A DNA stretch of 64,000 bases from Mycobacterium sp. (GCF_029961025.1 NZ_JASBVP010000002.1:611448-675447); one strand, 5' to 3'; shown: positions 32,484 through 42,558, counted from the first letter of the stretch. Numbers and translations are program-made. The notes: generated by a model not told the origin, from the letters alone.

Positions 32484-32553
32484 TGGCCAGCCGTCGCAGC
32501 GGCGGCCCGTAATCCGAATGTATCCGAAAAGAGAGAAATAAGAGAAATAGCCG

Positions 32554-33987
32554 ATGTCTGCCGTAACCCAAGCCCCGATGATGTCCGGTGTCGCGATGCC
32601 GATCGTGCGGGTGGCCGTGCTCACCGAAAACCGGCTGACCGAGATGGCCCTGCCCGCGGAGGTCCCGCTGCGCGAGATCCTGCCGGCCGTCCAGCATTTG
32701 GCCGCCCCGGCGTCCGATGAAGACGGCCACGACGGGGCGCCGGTGCGGCTTAGTCTCGCGCCCATCGGCGGCGCGCCGTTCAGCCTGGACGCCAGCCTGG
32801 ACACCGTTGGCGTCGTCGATGGTGACCTGCTGGTGTTGCAGCCGCTGCCCCCGGGCCCGGCCGCACCCGGGATTGTCGAAGACATCGCCGATGCCGCGGT
32901 GATCTTTTCGGCCGCCCGGCGCAAACCCTGGGGGACCGCGCATATTCAGCGCTGCGCGCTGGGCGCGGTCCTCAGCCTCGTCATTGCGGCAACCGGCCTG
33001 GCGACCGCTTACCGGGTGATCACCGGAGCGCCGGTCGCGTTGTACGCCACCAGCGCGATCGCCGCGGCGACCGTGCTGGCAGCCCTGGTGAGCCAGCTGC
33101 GATCCCCGCGAACCGGGGTGGCCCTGTCCGCCGCCGCTCTGGTTCCGGTCGCGGCGGCCTGCGCGCTGGCGGTGCCCGGGGGCTTCGGACCGGCGAATCT
33201 CATGCTGGGCGCCGCCGGATTCAGCGCCTGGTCGGTGATCAGCGTGGTGCTGCCGCGCCGGGGCGACGAGCACGCCATCGGTTTTTTCACCGCCACCGCG
33301 GTGCTCGGCGCCGGCGTGTTGCTGGCCGCCGGTGCCGCATCCCTGTGGCAACTGTCGCTGGTGAGCCTGGGCTGCGGGCTGATCGTGGCGGCGCTGCTGC
33401 TCACCGTGGAGGCCGCCCAGCTGTCGGCGTTGTGGGCCCGGTTCCCGCTGCCGGTCATCCCGGCGCCGGGTGATCCCACACCGTCGGCACCGCCGTTGCG
33501 GGTCTTAGAGGATCTGCCGCGCCGGGTGCGCATCAGCGACGCCCACCAGGTCGGGTTCATCGCCGGTGGCGTGCTGCTCAGCGTGCTCGGCTCGACCGCG
33601 ATCGCCGCGCGGCCCGAGTCGCTGTCCGGCTGGGGCTGGTATGTGGTGGCGGCCGCCGGGCTGGGGTTCCTGCTGCGCGCCCGGGTGTGGGACTCGGCGG
33701 CCTGCAAGATCTGGCTGCTGGCCCAGCCCGGCCTGACGATGGGCGCGCTGCTGGTGCTCTACGCTGCGACGGCGCATTACACCGCCGCGTTCTGGACGTT
33801 GGCGGCGTTCGCCGGGGTGGTGCTGGCGTGGGTGGTCGCCGCGTTGAGCCCGACGGTGGCGTCCCCGGACAGTTATTCACTGCCGATTCGGCGGCTGGTT
33901 GGCTTTCTGGCGGCCGGGATTGACGGCTCGTTGATCCCCGTCATGGCGTATGTGGTCGGTCTTTACGGATGGCTGCTCAATCGATGA
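32554..33987 (+). CDS. eccD3: ESX-3 membrane pore component EccD3
   Basis: A 477-residue protein with a cytosolic ubiquitin-like domain (about 17-105, PIVRVAVLTENRLTEMALPA...) and then about 11 membrane segments starting near residue 130. It lines the ESX-3 membrane complex. The last codons overlap the mycP3 ATG (ATGA at 33984-33987). Confidence 0.94.
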   Translation: MSAVTQAPMMSGVAMPIVRVAVLTENRLTEMALPAEVPLREILPAVQHLAAPASDEDGHDGAPVRLSLAPIGGAPFSLDASLDTVGVVDGDLLVLQPLPPGPAAPGIVEDIADAAVIFSAARRKPWGTAHIQRCALGAVLSLVIAATGLATAYRVITGAPVALYATSAIAAATVLAALVSQLRSPRTGVALSAAALVPVAAACALAVPGGFGPANLMLGAAGFSAWSVISVVLPRRGDEHAIGFFTATAVLGAGVLLAAGAASLWQLSLVSLGCGLIVAALLLTVEAAQLSALWARFPLPVIPAPGDPTPSAPPLRVLEDLPRRVRISDAHQVGFIAGGVLLSVLGSTAIAARPESLSGWGWYVVAAAGLGFLLRARVWDSAACKIWLLAQPGLTMGALLVLYAATAHYTAAFWTLAAFAGVVLAWVVAALSPTVASPDSYSLPIRRLVGFLAAGIDGSLIPVMAYVVGLYGWLLNR

Positions 33988-35372
33988 GCCCAGCGATGAG
34001 GCGAGCCGGATTGAGTTTCCTGGCAGCGGCTTTGGCGACGGCGTTGCTGACCTGCCCGCAGGCCGCGGCGATCAGCCCGCCGGTGGTCGACCCGGCGGTG
34101 CCGCCACCGGACGGCACCCCGGGGCCGGTGGTACCGATGGAGCAACACAGCGAATGCGCCGTCTCCGGTGTCATCCCGGGGACCGATCCGGGCGCCGGTA
34201 CGGCCGGTCAGCTGATGCTGAATCTTCCTGCGGCGTGGCAATTTTCCCGCGGCGAAGGCCAGACGGTGGCGATCCTGGACACCGGCGTGCGGCCCGGGTC
34301 GCGGCTGCCGGACGTGGCCCCGGGTGGGGACTATGTGGAATCCACCGACGGCCTGACCGACTGTGACGGGCACGGCACCGCGATCGCTGGCATCGTCGCC
34401 GGCCAGCCGGGCCGGGACGGCTTCTCCGGGGTGGCGCCGGCGGCGCGGCTGCTGTCCATCCGGGTCACCTCCACGAAGTTCTCCCCGCGGATAACCGGGG
34501 GCGATCCGGCGCTGCGGGACGCCTCCGTCGAGGTGGCGGCGCTGGGCCGGGCCATCGTGCGCGCCGCCGACCTCGGCGCGCGGGTGATCACCGTCGCGAC
34601 GCCGATCTGCCTGCCGGCCGACCGGACCGTCGAGGTGGCGGCGCTGGGGGCGGCGATCCGTTACGCGGCCGTCACCAAGGACGCGGTGATCGTCGCCGCG
34701 GCGGGCGACAACGGCTTTACCGGGTCGGCGGCCGGCGGCACCGGCTGCGAATCCAATCCGCTGGCCGATCCCGGCCGAGCGCAGGACCCGCGCAACTGGG
34801 CCGGGGTCACCACGGTCTCCATTCCGTCATGGTGGCAGCCGTACGTGCTGTCGGCGGCCGCGCTCACCGCGGGCGGTCAGCCGTCGAAAGCGACGATGTC
34901 CGGGCCGTGGGTGGGTGTCGCCGCGCCCGGCGAGGACGTCGTGTCGGTGAGCAACGGCGGTGACGGCGACCTGGCCAACGGGCTGCCCGATCAGCGCCAG
35001 CGACTGGTTCCGCTGACCGGCACCGGGTATGCCGCCGGCTCCGTGGCCGGTGTCGCGGCACTGGTCCGCAGCCGCTTTCCCGGTTTGACCGCCACCCAGG
35101 TGGTCGACCGCCTCACCGCGACCGCCCACAACGCGGCCCGAGACCCGTCGAACCTGGTCGGCGCCGGGGCGCTGGATGCCGTGGCGGCGCTGACCTGGGA
35201 ACTACCCGCCGACACGCGACGCACCCCGCCGGTGAAGCAGCTCATCGTCCCGCCGGCGCCGGCCCCGAAGAGCCGCGCCCCGCAAGTTGTCGCGTTCGCC
35301 GGCACCGGTGCGCTGGCACTGGTGCTGGCTGCCGCCGCGATCGCGTACCGCCGAAAGGAGCCCACCGGATGA
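33984..35372 (+). CDS. mycP3: Mycosin MycP3 with altered active site
   Basis: A 462-residue subtilisin-like protease of ESX-3 with a signal peptide (about 1-28), a catalytic domain, a Pro-rich stalk and a C-terminal membrane helix before AYRRKEPTG. Asp (AILDTGV, residue 99) and His (DCDGHGT, residue 130) are present. The nucleophile motif, GTSYAA in mycosins, reads GTGYAA, so the Ser is Gly348 (codon GGG at 35025). The oxyanion residue after AAAG, normally Asn, is Asp242 (codon GAC at 34707). The enzyme is probably proteolytically dead, but it may still stabilise the ESX complex, a structural role known for MycP. ATG 33984 overlaps the eccD3 stop. Confidence 0.92.
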   Translation: MSPAMRRAGLSFLAAALATALLTCPQAAAISPPVVDPAVPPPDGTPGPVVPMEQHSECAVSGVIPGTDPGAGTAGQLMLNLPAAWQFSRGEGQTVAILDTGVRPGSRLPDVAPGGDYVESTDGLTDCDGHGTAIAGIVAGQPGRDGFSGVAPAARLLSIRVTSTKFSPRITGGDPALRDASVEVAALGRAIVRAADLGARVITVATPICLPADRTVEVAALGAAIRYAAVTKDAVIVAAAGDNGFTGSAAGGTGCESNPLADPGRAQDPRNWAGVTTVSIPSWWQPYVLSAAALTAGGQPSKATMSGPWVGVAAPGEDVVSVSNGGDGDLANGLPDQRQRLVPLTGTGYAAGSVAGVAALVRSRFPGLTATQVVDRLTATAHNAARDPSNLVGAGALDAVAALTWELPADTRRTPPVKQLIVPPAPAPKSRAPQVVAFAGTGALALVLAAAAIAYRRKEPTG

Positions 35373-36382
35373 GCCCACACGGATCGAAGATCGTCTTGCC
35401 GGGGGCCGCCCGGGTCACGCTGGTGCTGCTGGCCGTGCTGCCCGCGGCGATGGCCTATCCCTGGCGCTCGCTCTCCCACCGGGTTTTGCTCGGTGTCGCC
35501 GTCGGCGTGCTGATCGTGCTGCTGAGCTGGTGGCGCGGACAGCACGTCACGACGATTCTGGGTCGCCGGCTGGCGATGATGCGCCGCAACCGTGGCGAGC
35601 GGCCCACGCCCGCGGCCGGCACCGACGTCCGGGTCACCATCCTGCTCCGCGTCGCCGCGCCGACCGTCGACCCCGATGCGCTGCCGCTTGCGGTGGTCGC
35701 CGGCTACCTGGACCGCTACGGCATCCGCGTTCACGCGATCCGTGTCACCAGCCACGACACCACGTCGGACACCGGAGAGCCCTGCCGGGAGACCTGGATC
35801 GGGCTGACCGTGTCGGCCGCCGAGAACCTGGCCGCGCTGCGGGCCCGATCACCGCGGATCCCGTTGTACGAGACCGCGCAGGTCACCGCGCGCCGGTTGG
35901 CCGACCACCTCGGGGAGACCGGGTATCCGGCCAGCATCGCCGCGCCCGAGGACGTCCCGCCGCTGCTGGAGCCCTCCGCACCGGAAACCTGGCGGGCGGT
36001 TCGTCAGGGCAGCGCCGATTACGTCGCGGCGTACCGCGTTAACGTCGATACCGGGCTGCCGGCCACGCTGGCGGCGATTTGGTCGTATCCGGCGCGGGAG
36101 ACGTGGACGGTGCTGGAGATCGCCGGCTTCGGATCCCACCGCACACTGGCGGTCGCCAGCGCATTTCGCACCGATACGCGGCCCGGCGGGTCCGCTCCGC
36201 TGGCCGGGCTGATCCCGCACAACGGCAACCATCGCCCGGCCCTGCGTGCCCTGCACCCGCTGTCCGCGCAACGACTCGAGGGCCACACCGCAATGGCTGA
36301 GGATGTGCTGACGCTGGTGCGCTGGCCCGCCTTCGAACATCCGGTCCGCCCGGTCGCGCGGCACGCGGCAATCGGGCGCTGA
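35369..36382 (+). CDS. eccE3: ESX-3 membrane component EccE3
   Basis: A 337-residue protein with two N-terminal membrane helices (about 14-55) followed by a soluble domain containing TILLRVAAPTVDPDALPLAV, AGYLDRYGIRVHAIRV and ETWIGLTVSAAENLAALRAR, typical of EccE. It caps the ESX-3 complex on its outer rim. ATG overlaps the mycP3 TGA. It closes the ESX-3 unit and converges on the amidohydrolase gene. Confidence 0.93.
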   Translation: MSPHGSKIVLPGAARVTLVLLAVLPAAMAYPWRSLSHRVLLGVAVGVLIVLLSWWRGQHVTTILGRRLAMMRRNRGERPTPAAGTDVRVTILLRVAAPTVDPDALPLAVVAGYLDRYGIRVHAIRVTSHDTTSDTGEPCRETWIGLTVSAAENLAALRARSPRIPLYETAQVTARRLADHLGETGYPASIAAPEDVPPLLEPSAPETWRAVRQGSADYVAAYRVNVDTGLPATLAAIWSYPARETWTVLEIAGFGSHRTLAVASAFRTDTRPGGSAPLAGLIPHNGNHRPALRALHPLSAQRLEGHTAMAEDVLTLVRWPAFEHPVRPVARHAAIGR

Positions 36383-36440
36383 CCGGAACCCGCTCATAGT
36401 GGCTACCGATGCCGACGGGTGCTTGCACCAGCGGCACGGG

Positions 36441-37367
36441 CTACGAGCGGGCCGGCGTCCGGCCGTTAGCGGCGTCGTCCGGCGGATAGAGCAAACCGGC
36501 CGCGTTGTGGTAGAACACCGCGCGCAGCCAGTCTGCACCGAGATCCAGCCGGACGATCGACTGCAAAGCCTCCAGATAGCCGTAGGGGATGTTGGGGAAA
36601 TCGCTGCCGAACAAGATGCGGTCACTCAGCCTCTGCAGCCGAGACAACTCGGATCGCGGAAACGGCATGGTTTCCTCGACGAACGAGGTGAACGCCATCG
36701 TGGTGTCCAGCCGCACCTCGGGGGAATTCTGACAGATGTCGAGGAATTCGGTGTACTCCGGCATTCCCATGTGCGCGATGATCAGCCGTAGCCGCGGGTA
36801 CCGCCGCAGCAGCTGACGGATGGGGCCTGGGCCGGTGTATTTCCCTGGCGCCGGGCCCGATCCGCAGTGAATGACGACGGGCAGGCGGGCATCTTCGATC
36901 GCACCCCAAACCCCGTTCAGCAGCGGGTCGTTGGGATCGTAGCGGCCTACTTGGAGGTGCGCCTTGAACACCCGAACCCCATCGCGAATCGCGGCCTCCA
37001 CATAGCCGCGGGCTTCCGGTTCGGGATAAAACGTCGCAGTGGGTAAGCAGTCCGGCGTGGATCGGGCGAATCGCGCGGCCCACTGGTTGAGCCACACCGC
37101 CATCTGTGGCTTATGCGGATAGACCAGCGCGGTGAATCCGCGAACACCGAACCTCCGGAGTATCTGCAGACGCCGCAACTCGCTGGTGCGATAGGTAATC
37201 GGCCATTGCCTGCCCACCAGCGGGCCGGCCGAGTCGAAGTAGGCCCACACCTTGTCCAGCACCGACTGCGGCATGAAATGGGTGTGCACGTCGATGAGGC
37301 CGGGAAGACCGAGCGCAGACCAGACTTGCCGTACCGCCAGGGTCTCATCCACCGTGCCCACTGTCAT
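36441..37367 (-). CDS. Amidohydrolase-2 family metal-dependent hydrolase
   Basis: A 308-residue TIM-barrel hydrolase. Metal ligands are visible as IDVHTHFMP (HxH near the N-terminus), VVIHCGSG, LIIAHMG and RILFGSDFPN with the catalytic Asp. This is the decarboxylase/lactonase-like amidohydrolase-2 group. An upstream in-frame extension of 58 codons has no domain; ATG 37367 (MTVGTVDETL) fits better, though its GGA site is about 11 bases away. Substrate unknown. The 238-bp gap to the sulfotransferase gene shows no gene. Confidence 0.8.
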   Translation of the reverse strand: MTVGTVDETLAVRQVWSALGLPGLIDVHTHFMPQSVLDKVWAYFDSAGPLVGRQWPITYRTSELRRLQILRRFGVRGFTALVYPHKPQMAVWLNQWAARFARSTPDCLPTATFYPEPEARGYVEAAIRDGVRVFKAHLQVGRYDPNDPLLNGVWGAIEDARLPVVIHCGSGPAPGKYTGPGPIRQLLRRYPRLRLIIAHMGMPEYTEFLDICQNSPEVRLDTTMAFTSFVEETMPFPRSELSRLQRLSDRILFGSDFPNIPYGYLEALQSIVRLDLGADWLRAVFYHNAAGLLYPPDDAANGRTPARS

Positions 37368-37605
37368 ACGCTTCGCTTCCGTCTCATCCCGGCACCCGGC
37401 TGCCGGTGCGCACCGATCATCGTCGCCCTCGCTGACTCGCTGAGGAAGCATCAGGCAATACGGTTTGTCTATATCAGCCGGCCCGGATGGCGGCGAGGGA
37501 GGCACCCACGTGCGATGCCTGCCTCGACCGCGAGGGTGCATCTACCGACACTGCTACTCGGGAAACGTGTCGCTACTGGCACTCTCGCGGTGAGTCTTCA
37601 TCGGG

Positions 37606-38457
37606 TCATTGGGGGAGTCCCAGTCGCTGCGCCTCTTCCCGGTAGCGGTCCACCCACTCGTCGGATCGCTGGTCGGCCTGGCGTTCCAGCACGGGTGGCG
37701 GAGCCAGCCGCGGATCCAGGCCGAGGGCCTGCAGAATACTGCCGACTATCGCGGTCAGGTTGCGCCACAGCACCGGGTACGCGACGTCGATGGGGGTGAT
37801 GTTCTCTTCCGCAAACCAGGTACGCCACCCGTTTTCCTGCTCACGCAAAATCCTGACGATGTGGGCGATGGCGCCGGCGTGGTAAACGGCCCGCGAGTCA
37901 CGTTCGGGATCGGGGCGTCCCCGCCAGACCTGGGTCTGCACCGCGCGCCAGAACGACACCGCCTGTGAGACCACGTCCGGCCGGTAGACGTGCACGAAAA
38001 CCGGTTCGCTTCCGATCACATCACGAATCGCGGCCCGTAAACCGGAACCGGAGCGGTCCGGCAGCTGTGCGGCCCGCTGCTGCAGCAGCGGGGTCTGATT
38101 CCACATCAGTTTGCCGCCCCAGACGCCGTTGGGTGTGCGACCGGAGCTGCGGATGTGGTCACGCCAGGCTACCGGTGTCGCGGTGTCCGGGGTACCGGGC
38201 TGTAGCGGATCGAGTAACTTCAAGATCGACTCGTCTTCCACTCCGGCAAACCAGTCCCGCGGCTGCGGCGCCATGCCGGTGCTCGGCAGGTATTGGAAGA
38301 ACTCCTGGGGCTCGCCGGCGCACCCCGTCGCCCGCAGCGATTCCACCAGCAGGGTGCTGCCGCTGCGCTGGGTGGCAAGGACCAGGTATGACGGTGCGCT
38401 CACGCGCTGAGCGTAACTGGGCTTCGGCGTGCGCGGGTCCGCACGAATTACGTTCAC
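37606..38457 (-). CDS. stf0: Stf0-type trehalose 2-sulfotransferase
   Basis: A 283-residue PAPS-dependent sulfotransferase. The 5'-phosphosulfate loop reads [20 protein letters not shown] (about 24-43), followed by [12 protein letters not shown]. The 3'-phosphate-binding helix lies near [20 protein letters not shown], and an acidic WFAEENITP follows. This matches Stf0, which sulfates trehalose as the first step of sulfolipid-1 synthesis in M. tuberculosis (Rv0295c). It lies 11 bp after the sulfatase gene on the same strand. The start is a GTG, with no better Met. Confidence 0.85.
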   Translation of the reverse strand: MNVIRADPRTPKPSYAQRVSAPSYLVLATQRSGSTLLVESLRATGCAGEPQEFFQYLPSTGMAPQPRDWFAGVEDESILKLLDPLQPGTPDTATPVAWRDHIRSSGRTPNGVWGGKLMWNQTPLLQQRAAQLPDRSGSGLRAAIRDVIGSEPVFVHVYRPDVVSQAVSFWRAVQTQVWRGRPDPERDSRAVYHAGAIAHIVRILREQENGWRTWFAEENITPIDVAYPVLWRNLTAIVGSILQALGLDPRLAPPPVLERQADQRSDEWVDRYREEAQRLGLPQ

Positions 38458-38468
38458 GCTGAACTCAA

Positions 38469-39875
38469 CTATTGCTCGGTCTGCTGCGTCGTATCCTCGA
38501 TGCCCCGGTCCGCGGCGATCGCGGACCGGGCGGCTGGCGCCTTACGATGAATCTGCACATACGTTTCGGTGTAGCGCTCCGCGATGCGGGTACCCGCGAA
38601 TTCCGACGGGATGACGTCGCCGGTCTGCTCGCGCCAGTGGTGCAGCCTGGCGGCCAGCTCACCGGCGAGCTCATCGACGTGTCCGGCGTCGTCACCGAGC
38701 AGCAAATTGTTGAGTTCGCCCGGATCCGCCCGCAGATCGTAGAGCTCACGTTCGGGGCGCGGCGCCGCTGCCGACGACGCGACGGCTTGCCCGGAGGGGC
38801 TGTCGCGGATATCCCACGGCAAATCCAACAGCGGCCGGTGCGCGTAATTTTCGATGTAGCTGTAGTCCTTGGTGCGAATCGCCCGAATGGGATCAAACGA
38901 GTCGTGGTAAGTCTTTGTGGTGTACACGTGCTCACGCACCGGGGCCGTCGCCGTGCCCAGCAGATTGTCCGCGTGCGAGACGCCCTCAACGTCGGCGGGC
39001 ACGTCGACACCGAGCAGGCCCAACAGCGTTGGTAGCAAATCCACTCCGCTGAACAACTCGTCATAGATACGAGGGGCTATCGCCAGCCGGGCGGGCGGGC
39101 GGATGATCATCGCGATGCCGGTTCCGGCGTCATATAGCGTGGATTTCGCGCGTGGGAAGGCCGGGCCGTGGTCGGTGACGAACACCACCCAGGTGTTGGC
39201 GTCCAGTCCGGTGTCGGCCAACGTGTCCAGCAACCGGCCGACCGCGGCGTCTGCCGTCGCGATAGCTCCGTAGAAGTCGGCCAGGTCTTGGCGCACCTCG
39301 GCGGTGTCGGGCAGGTAATCAGGTGGCGTTACCGCGGCGGGGTCGGCCGGTTGGTAACGCTCGCGCGGATAGGGCCGGTGTGCTTCGAAGAACCCGGTCG
39401 TCAACAGGAACTTCTGGCCCGTGCGGATCGGGGTGCCCTCCCGCAGCCATTCTCGGGCCCGGCCGACGACGTACTCGCAGTACGAGTTCGAGACATCGAA
39501 CTCGTCGAAACCCAGCCGTTTCGGGTATGAGGTTTCGTGCTGCATACCGAAAAGCGCTGAATACCAGCCGTATTCGGAGAGAATCTGGGGAAGTGTGCGT
39601 ACGCCCGGGCGATATTCCCAGCCGTGATGGGCCAGGCCGATCAGACCGTTGCTTTGCGGGTAGCGGCCGGTGAACAGTGATCCCCGCGACGGCGAGCACA
39701 GCGGGGCGGTGGCGTGCGCTCTGGTGAACAGGATGCCCTCGGCGGCCAGCCGGTCCAGTCGCGGGCTTGACACGCCCGCGTGGCCGTAGGCACCCAGGTG
39801 GCGTCCCAGGTCGTGCCAGTGCACGAGCAGGATGTTGTCGTCGCGCCGGTCCGTCACGGTGTTCTCACCTGTCAC
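38469..39875 (-). CDS. Sulfatase (formylglycine type)
   Basis: A 468-residue alkaline-phosphatase-fold sulfatase. The formylglycine motif CSPSR lies in [20 protein letters not shown] (about 56-75). Other motifs are [16 protein letters not shown] near the start and [20 protein letters not shown] (about 230-249). No signal peptide is obvious. It corresponds to Rv0296c. Being adjacent to the sulfotransferase suggests turnover of the same sulfated glycolipid or trehalose sulfate (inference). Confidence 0.88.
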   Translation of the reverse strand: MTGENTVTDRRDDNILLVHWHDLGRHLGAYGHAGVSSPRLDRLAAEGILFTRAHATAPLCSPSRGSLFTGRYPQSNGLIGLAHHGWEYRPGVRTLPQILSEYGWYSALFGMQHETSYPKRLGFDEFDVSNSYCEYVVGRAREWLREGTPIRTGQKFLLTTGFFEAHRPYPRERYQPADPAAVTPPDYLPDTAEVRQDLADFYGAIATADAAVGRLLDTLADTGLDANTWVVFVTDHGPAFPRAKSTLYDAGTGIAMIIRPPARLAIAPRIYDELFSGVDLLPTLLGLLGVDVPADVEGVSHADNLLGTATAPVREHVYTTKTYHDSFDPIRAIRTKDYSYIENYAHRPLLDLPWDIRDSPSGQAVASSAAAPRPERELYDLRADPGELNNLLLGDDAGHVDELAGELAARLHHWREQTGDVIPSEFAGTRIAERYTETYVQIHRKAPAARSAIAADRGIEDTTQQTEQ

Positions 39876-39994
39876 CCTCTCGGTTACGCTTCGACCGGCG
39901 ACGATACCGCGCGCGGTTACCGCCGGGTTGAGGAGCCGTCGTCAGGCTCGACTGCCCGGCGTGGCAACCGCGACGCCTAGGGATAACCCGGCAA

Positions 39995-40690
39995 CTACGG
40001 ACGCCCCCACCGATTCGGGCTGAGAGGCCCAGTCGATTGGCGCGGCACGCCCCACCTGTTCTCGCAGACGAATTCGTCGAGGGGTCGCGCGAAGGCCCAA
40101 CCATCCAATTCCAGCGCCGGCCGATCCGGAAAGTCGGGCACCGGGCCCAGGCACAGGATGGCCACCGGCTCGGCATCGGAGGGCATCGCCAGCAAGGCCG
40201 CCAGGCGTTGCGGATCGAATAGCGACACCCAGCCCATGCCGAGACCTTCCGACCGAGCCGCCAGCCATAAGTTCTGGATCGCGCACGACACCGACGCAAG
40301 ATCCATCTGCGGCAGGGTGCGCCGACCGAAAACGTAAGCATCCCGGCCATCGCACAGCGCAACCACCAGCAGCTCAGCACACTCAAGAATGCCCTCGACC
40401 TTCAGCGCCAGAAATTCCTGGGCCCGTGGTCCCAGCGCTTGGGCGGTGAGCAGACGCTCCTCGTCGACAAGTGCGTGGATGCGCCGACGCAGCGCCGCGT
40501 CGGTGATGCGGATGAACCGCCACGGCTGCATCAGACCCACGCTGGGCGCGGCGTGCGCGGCTTGCAGCAAGCGCGCCAGCACATCCTCGGGTACCGCACC
40601 GCCGGGGGTGAACCGGCGCATGTCCCGGCGCTCGGAGATCACCCGATACACGGCCTGCCGCTCCTGCACGCTGAACGCGTGATCGGTCAT
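39995..40690 (-). CDS. bluB: 5,6-dimethylbenzimidazole synthase BluB
   Basis: A 231-residue nitroreductase-fold protein with BluB hallmarks: VISERRDMRRFTPG, AAHAAPSVGLMQPWRFIRI (BluB-type Ser-rich loop), DLASVSCAIQNLWLAARSEG and LGMGWVSLFDP. BluB fragments FMNH2 with O2 to make the lower ligand of vitamin B12. It matches Rv0306. A 207-bp divergent region separates it from the next gene. Confidence 0.87.
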   Translation of the reverse strand: MTDHAFSVQERQAVYRVISERRDMRRFTPGGAVPEDVLARLLQAAHAAPSVGLMQPWRFIRITDAALRRRIHALVDEERLLTAQALGPRAQEFLALKVEGILECAELLVVALCDGRDAYVFGRRTLPQMDLASVSCAIQNLWLAARSEGLGMGWVSLFDPQRLAALLAMPSDAEPVAILCLGPVPDFPDRPALELDGWAFARPLDEFVCENRWGVPRQSTGPLSPNRWGRP

Positions 40691-40897
40691 GCGGCCATCG
40701 TAAGAGCTGCAACGAGTTCAGCCGGGCGCCGGCGTGCGCCGCGATCTACCGTTCGGTGTCGCGCATTTATGCTCCAAGACATCCGATGCGGAAACTCGGT
40801 GGGAAGCTGAGCTGAGTACAGGCGAAGCCCGGGGCGTCCTCGGCGCACCGGGTTGGTCGCCTCGATCGCACAGAACTCGCGAAACAGGAGTTGTCCC

Positions 40898-41266
40898 ATG
40901 AAGTTTCCCGATGCCCTCGAGCAGCTGCCCACCGACGGTGTGGTCAGGCGTGTGTATGGGGAGCCGTACCAGACCGCCGACGGAGCCACCGTGATCCCGG
41001 TTGCCCGGATCCGTGGGGGCGGCGTGAGGCATCGTCCCGACGATGCCGCGAACGGCTCCGGATCTGGCTTCACCGCCGCGCCGGTCGGCGTGTTCGTCGT
41101 CCACGGCGATCATGCGTCCTGGGTGCCGGCGGTCGACGTCAACCGGATCGCGCTGCTCGGCGTGGTCACCGGCCTGCTATCGGCGGTGATCGCCAGCCTC
41201 GCGGTGCTGCGCCGCCCACCCTGGCCGGAGATCGTGCTTCGGCGTTCGATCGGATTCGGCGATTGA
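40898..41266 (+). CDS. GerW/YtfJ-like membrane-anchored protein
   Basis: A 122-residue protein with RRVYGEPYQTADGATVIPVA and RIRGGGVRHRP, resembling the GerW (YtfJ) sporulation-protein domain (GEPxxxDGxTVIPV), followed by one C-terminal membrane helix (LLGVVTGLLSAVIASLAVL). CAGGAG seven bases before ATG 40898 fixes the start. Function in mycobacteria is unknown. Confidence 0.7.
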   Translation: MKFPDALEQLPTDGVVRRVYGEPYQTADGATVIPVARIRGGGVRHRPDDAANGSGSGFTAAPVGVFVVHGDHASWVPAVDVNRIALLGVVTGLLSAVIASLAVLRRPPWPEIVLRRSIGFGD

Positions 41267-41383
41267 GCCGCGCGCCCGTGGTGCGTCCCTGAGCACGCCG
41301 ACCATCTTCGGTAGCGTCGACGGCGTCGCCAGCACCCGCCGGGCGACCGGCCCATGCCGGTTAGCGAAGCTTAAGCGCCGCAC

Positions 41384-42343
41384 TTAGCGGTCGGGGTCGG
41401 TCTCCGCGTCGGGCCTGGGGTCCGGCGCAATGATGCGCCGGGTGGCAATCGGCTTGCCCTGCAAACGTTTCGTCACCTCCGGTGCGACCGGCGGCGCGGT
41501 GATACGGCCCTGTACCGGCGCACCGTTCTTCACCGACGGCGGGACGACGCGCTTGGTGTCGGCCTTGGCGTCGCTACCCGGCCCGTCAGGCCCGTGCATG
41601 GCGCCTGGTGGCACCATCGGCATCCCGGCGATTCCACCCCTCGGTCCTGCTGTCGGCTCCGGCGCGCTGGGCGGCAGCGGCGGGGTGGTCGACGAGGACA
41701 TTGGGACGGTTCCGGCCGAGGGAGTTGGCGGCGGACCGAGCATCGAGGCCGGTGCCGTGCCCTCGAGGGCAGCGCCGCCGGCGGCACCGGCGGCGCCAGC
41801 AAGTCCGGCGGCGTCGCCGAGTCCGCCCGCGGCGCCGAGCAGATCGTCAGGCACAGACTCGGCGGCGGCCGCACCGCCACCAGCGCCCTGCTGAAGCGCG
41901 CCCATGCCCATTTGCATGGCTTGCTGGCCCACCTGGGCGACCTGCTGCGGGATCTGATTCAGGGGATTCATCAGACCGCCGAGGGCGCCCGTGACTGATT
42001 GGGCCACACCGGTGGCCATCTGCGGCAGCTGCTGGGCCATCTGAAGCATCTGATTCGGATCGCCGACACCGGCAAGCTTCGCTGCCGACTCTTCCTCATT
42101 GGCAGGGAATTTCGTCATCGCATCGGCAAGGGCGGCCTCACGTTCGGCGTGTCCGGCCTGCGCGGCGGCGTTGTCGGCCGCGTCGCCGCCGTTGGCGGCG
42201 GCGGCCACCGCCGCCAGCAACGCGTCGAAAAACGAGTTCACCGGGACCACTGGATCGGGCGTGATCGGTGGCGGTGGGACGTTCAACCCATGCGCGGCAA
42301 GCCATTTCTCAAGCTCGAAAAGTAGCTCATCGCCGTTGCTCAT
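41384..42343 (-). CDS. Ala/Pro/Gly-rich protein, possible ESX-associated (Rv2083-like)
   Basis: A 319-residue protein. Residues 1-150 are helical and Ala-rich (NGDELLFELEKWLAAHGLNV, then LQMAQQLPQMATGVAQSVTG). The rest is low-complexity Ala/Pro/Gly, ending in a basic/acidic tail RRIIAPDPRPDAETDPDR. No signal peptide or membrane helix. It is similar in size and gene context to Rv2083. The ATG overlaps the stop of the small upstream gene, making it the last gene of a minus-strand cluster. Role unknown; secretion is a guess from composition and neighbours. Confidence 0.65.
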   Translation of the reverse strand: MSNGDELLFELEKWLAAHGLNVPPPPITPDPVVPVNSFFDALLAAVAAAANGGDAADNAAAQAGHAEREAALADAMTKFPANEEESAAKLAGVGDPNQMLQMAQQLPQMATGVAQSVTGALGGLMNPLNQIPQQVAQVGQQAMQMGMGALQQGAGGGAAAAESVPDDLLGAAGGLGDAAGLAGAAGAAGGAALEGTAPASMLGPPPTPSAGTVPMSSSTTPPLPPSAPEPTAGPRGGIAGMPMVPPGAMHGPDGPGSDAKADTKRVVPPSVKNGAPVQGRITAPPVAPEVTKRLQGKPIATRRIIAPDPRPDAETDPDR

Positions 42344-42558
42344 CGGGTCACTCCTCCCGCCATTGGCCGCCCCAATGCTTGAAACCCGGCGAACTGGTAG
42401 GTTGCCCGAGCCCTGTCGCCTTCGGTCGCGAGCAGCCCGCCGGCGTCGAGACTGTCGAGATATGAGTAAACCACGTGTTCACAATCCGTGGCGACACATG
42501 CGCCCAGCGCGATACCCGGATCGGCCGATCCCCGGCCCTCAGGCCGCTCCCGCACCAC
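42340..42558 (-). CDS. Small hypothetical protein
   Basis: A 72-codon frame (VVRERPEGRGSADPGIALGA, then CEHVVYSYLDSLDAGGLLAT...) whose TGA overlaps the ATG of the following gene (ATGA). The overlap and position in a tight cluster support it. The frame extends upstream without a clear start, and no good ribosome-binding site precedes GTG 42558, so its 5' end is uncertain. No family recognised. Confidence 0.45.
   Translation of the reverse strand: MVRERPEGRGSADPGIALGACVATDCEHVVYSYLDSLDAGGLLATEGDRARATYQFAGFQALGRPMAGGVTR

Noticed and set aside
36390..36455. Inverted repeat CCCGCTCATAG/CTACGAGCGGG as a terminator between eccE3 and the amidohydrolase gene
   Set aside because: The loop is over 40 bases, there is one mismatch and no T-run, so it is too weak to list.
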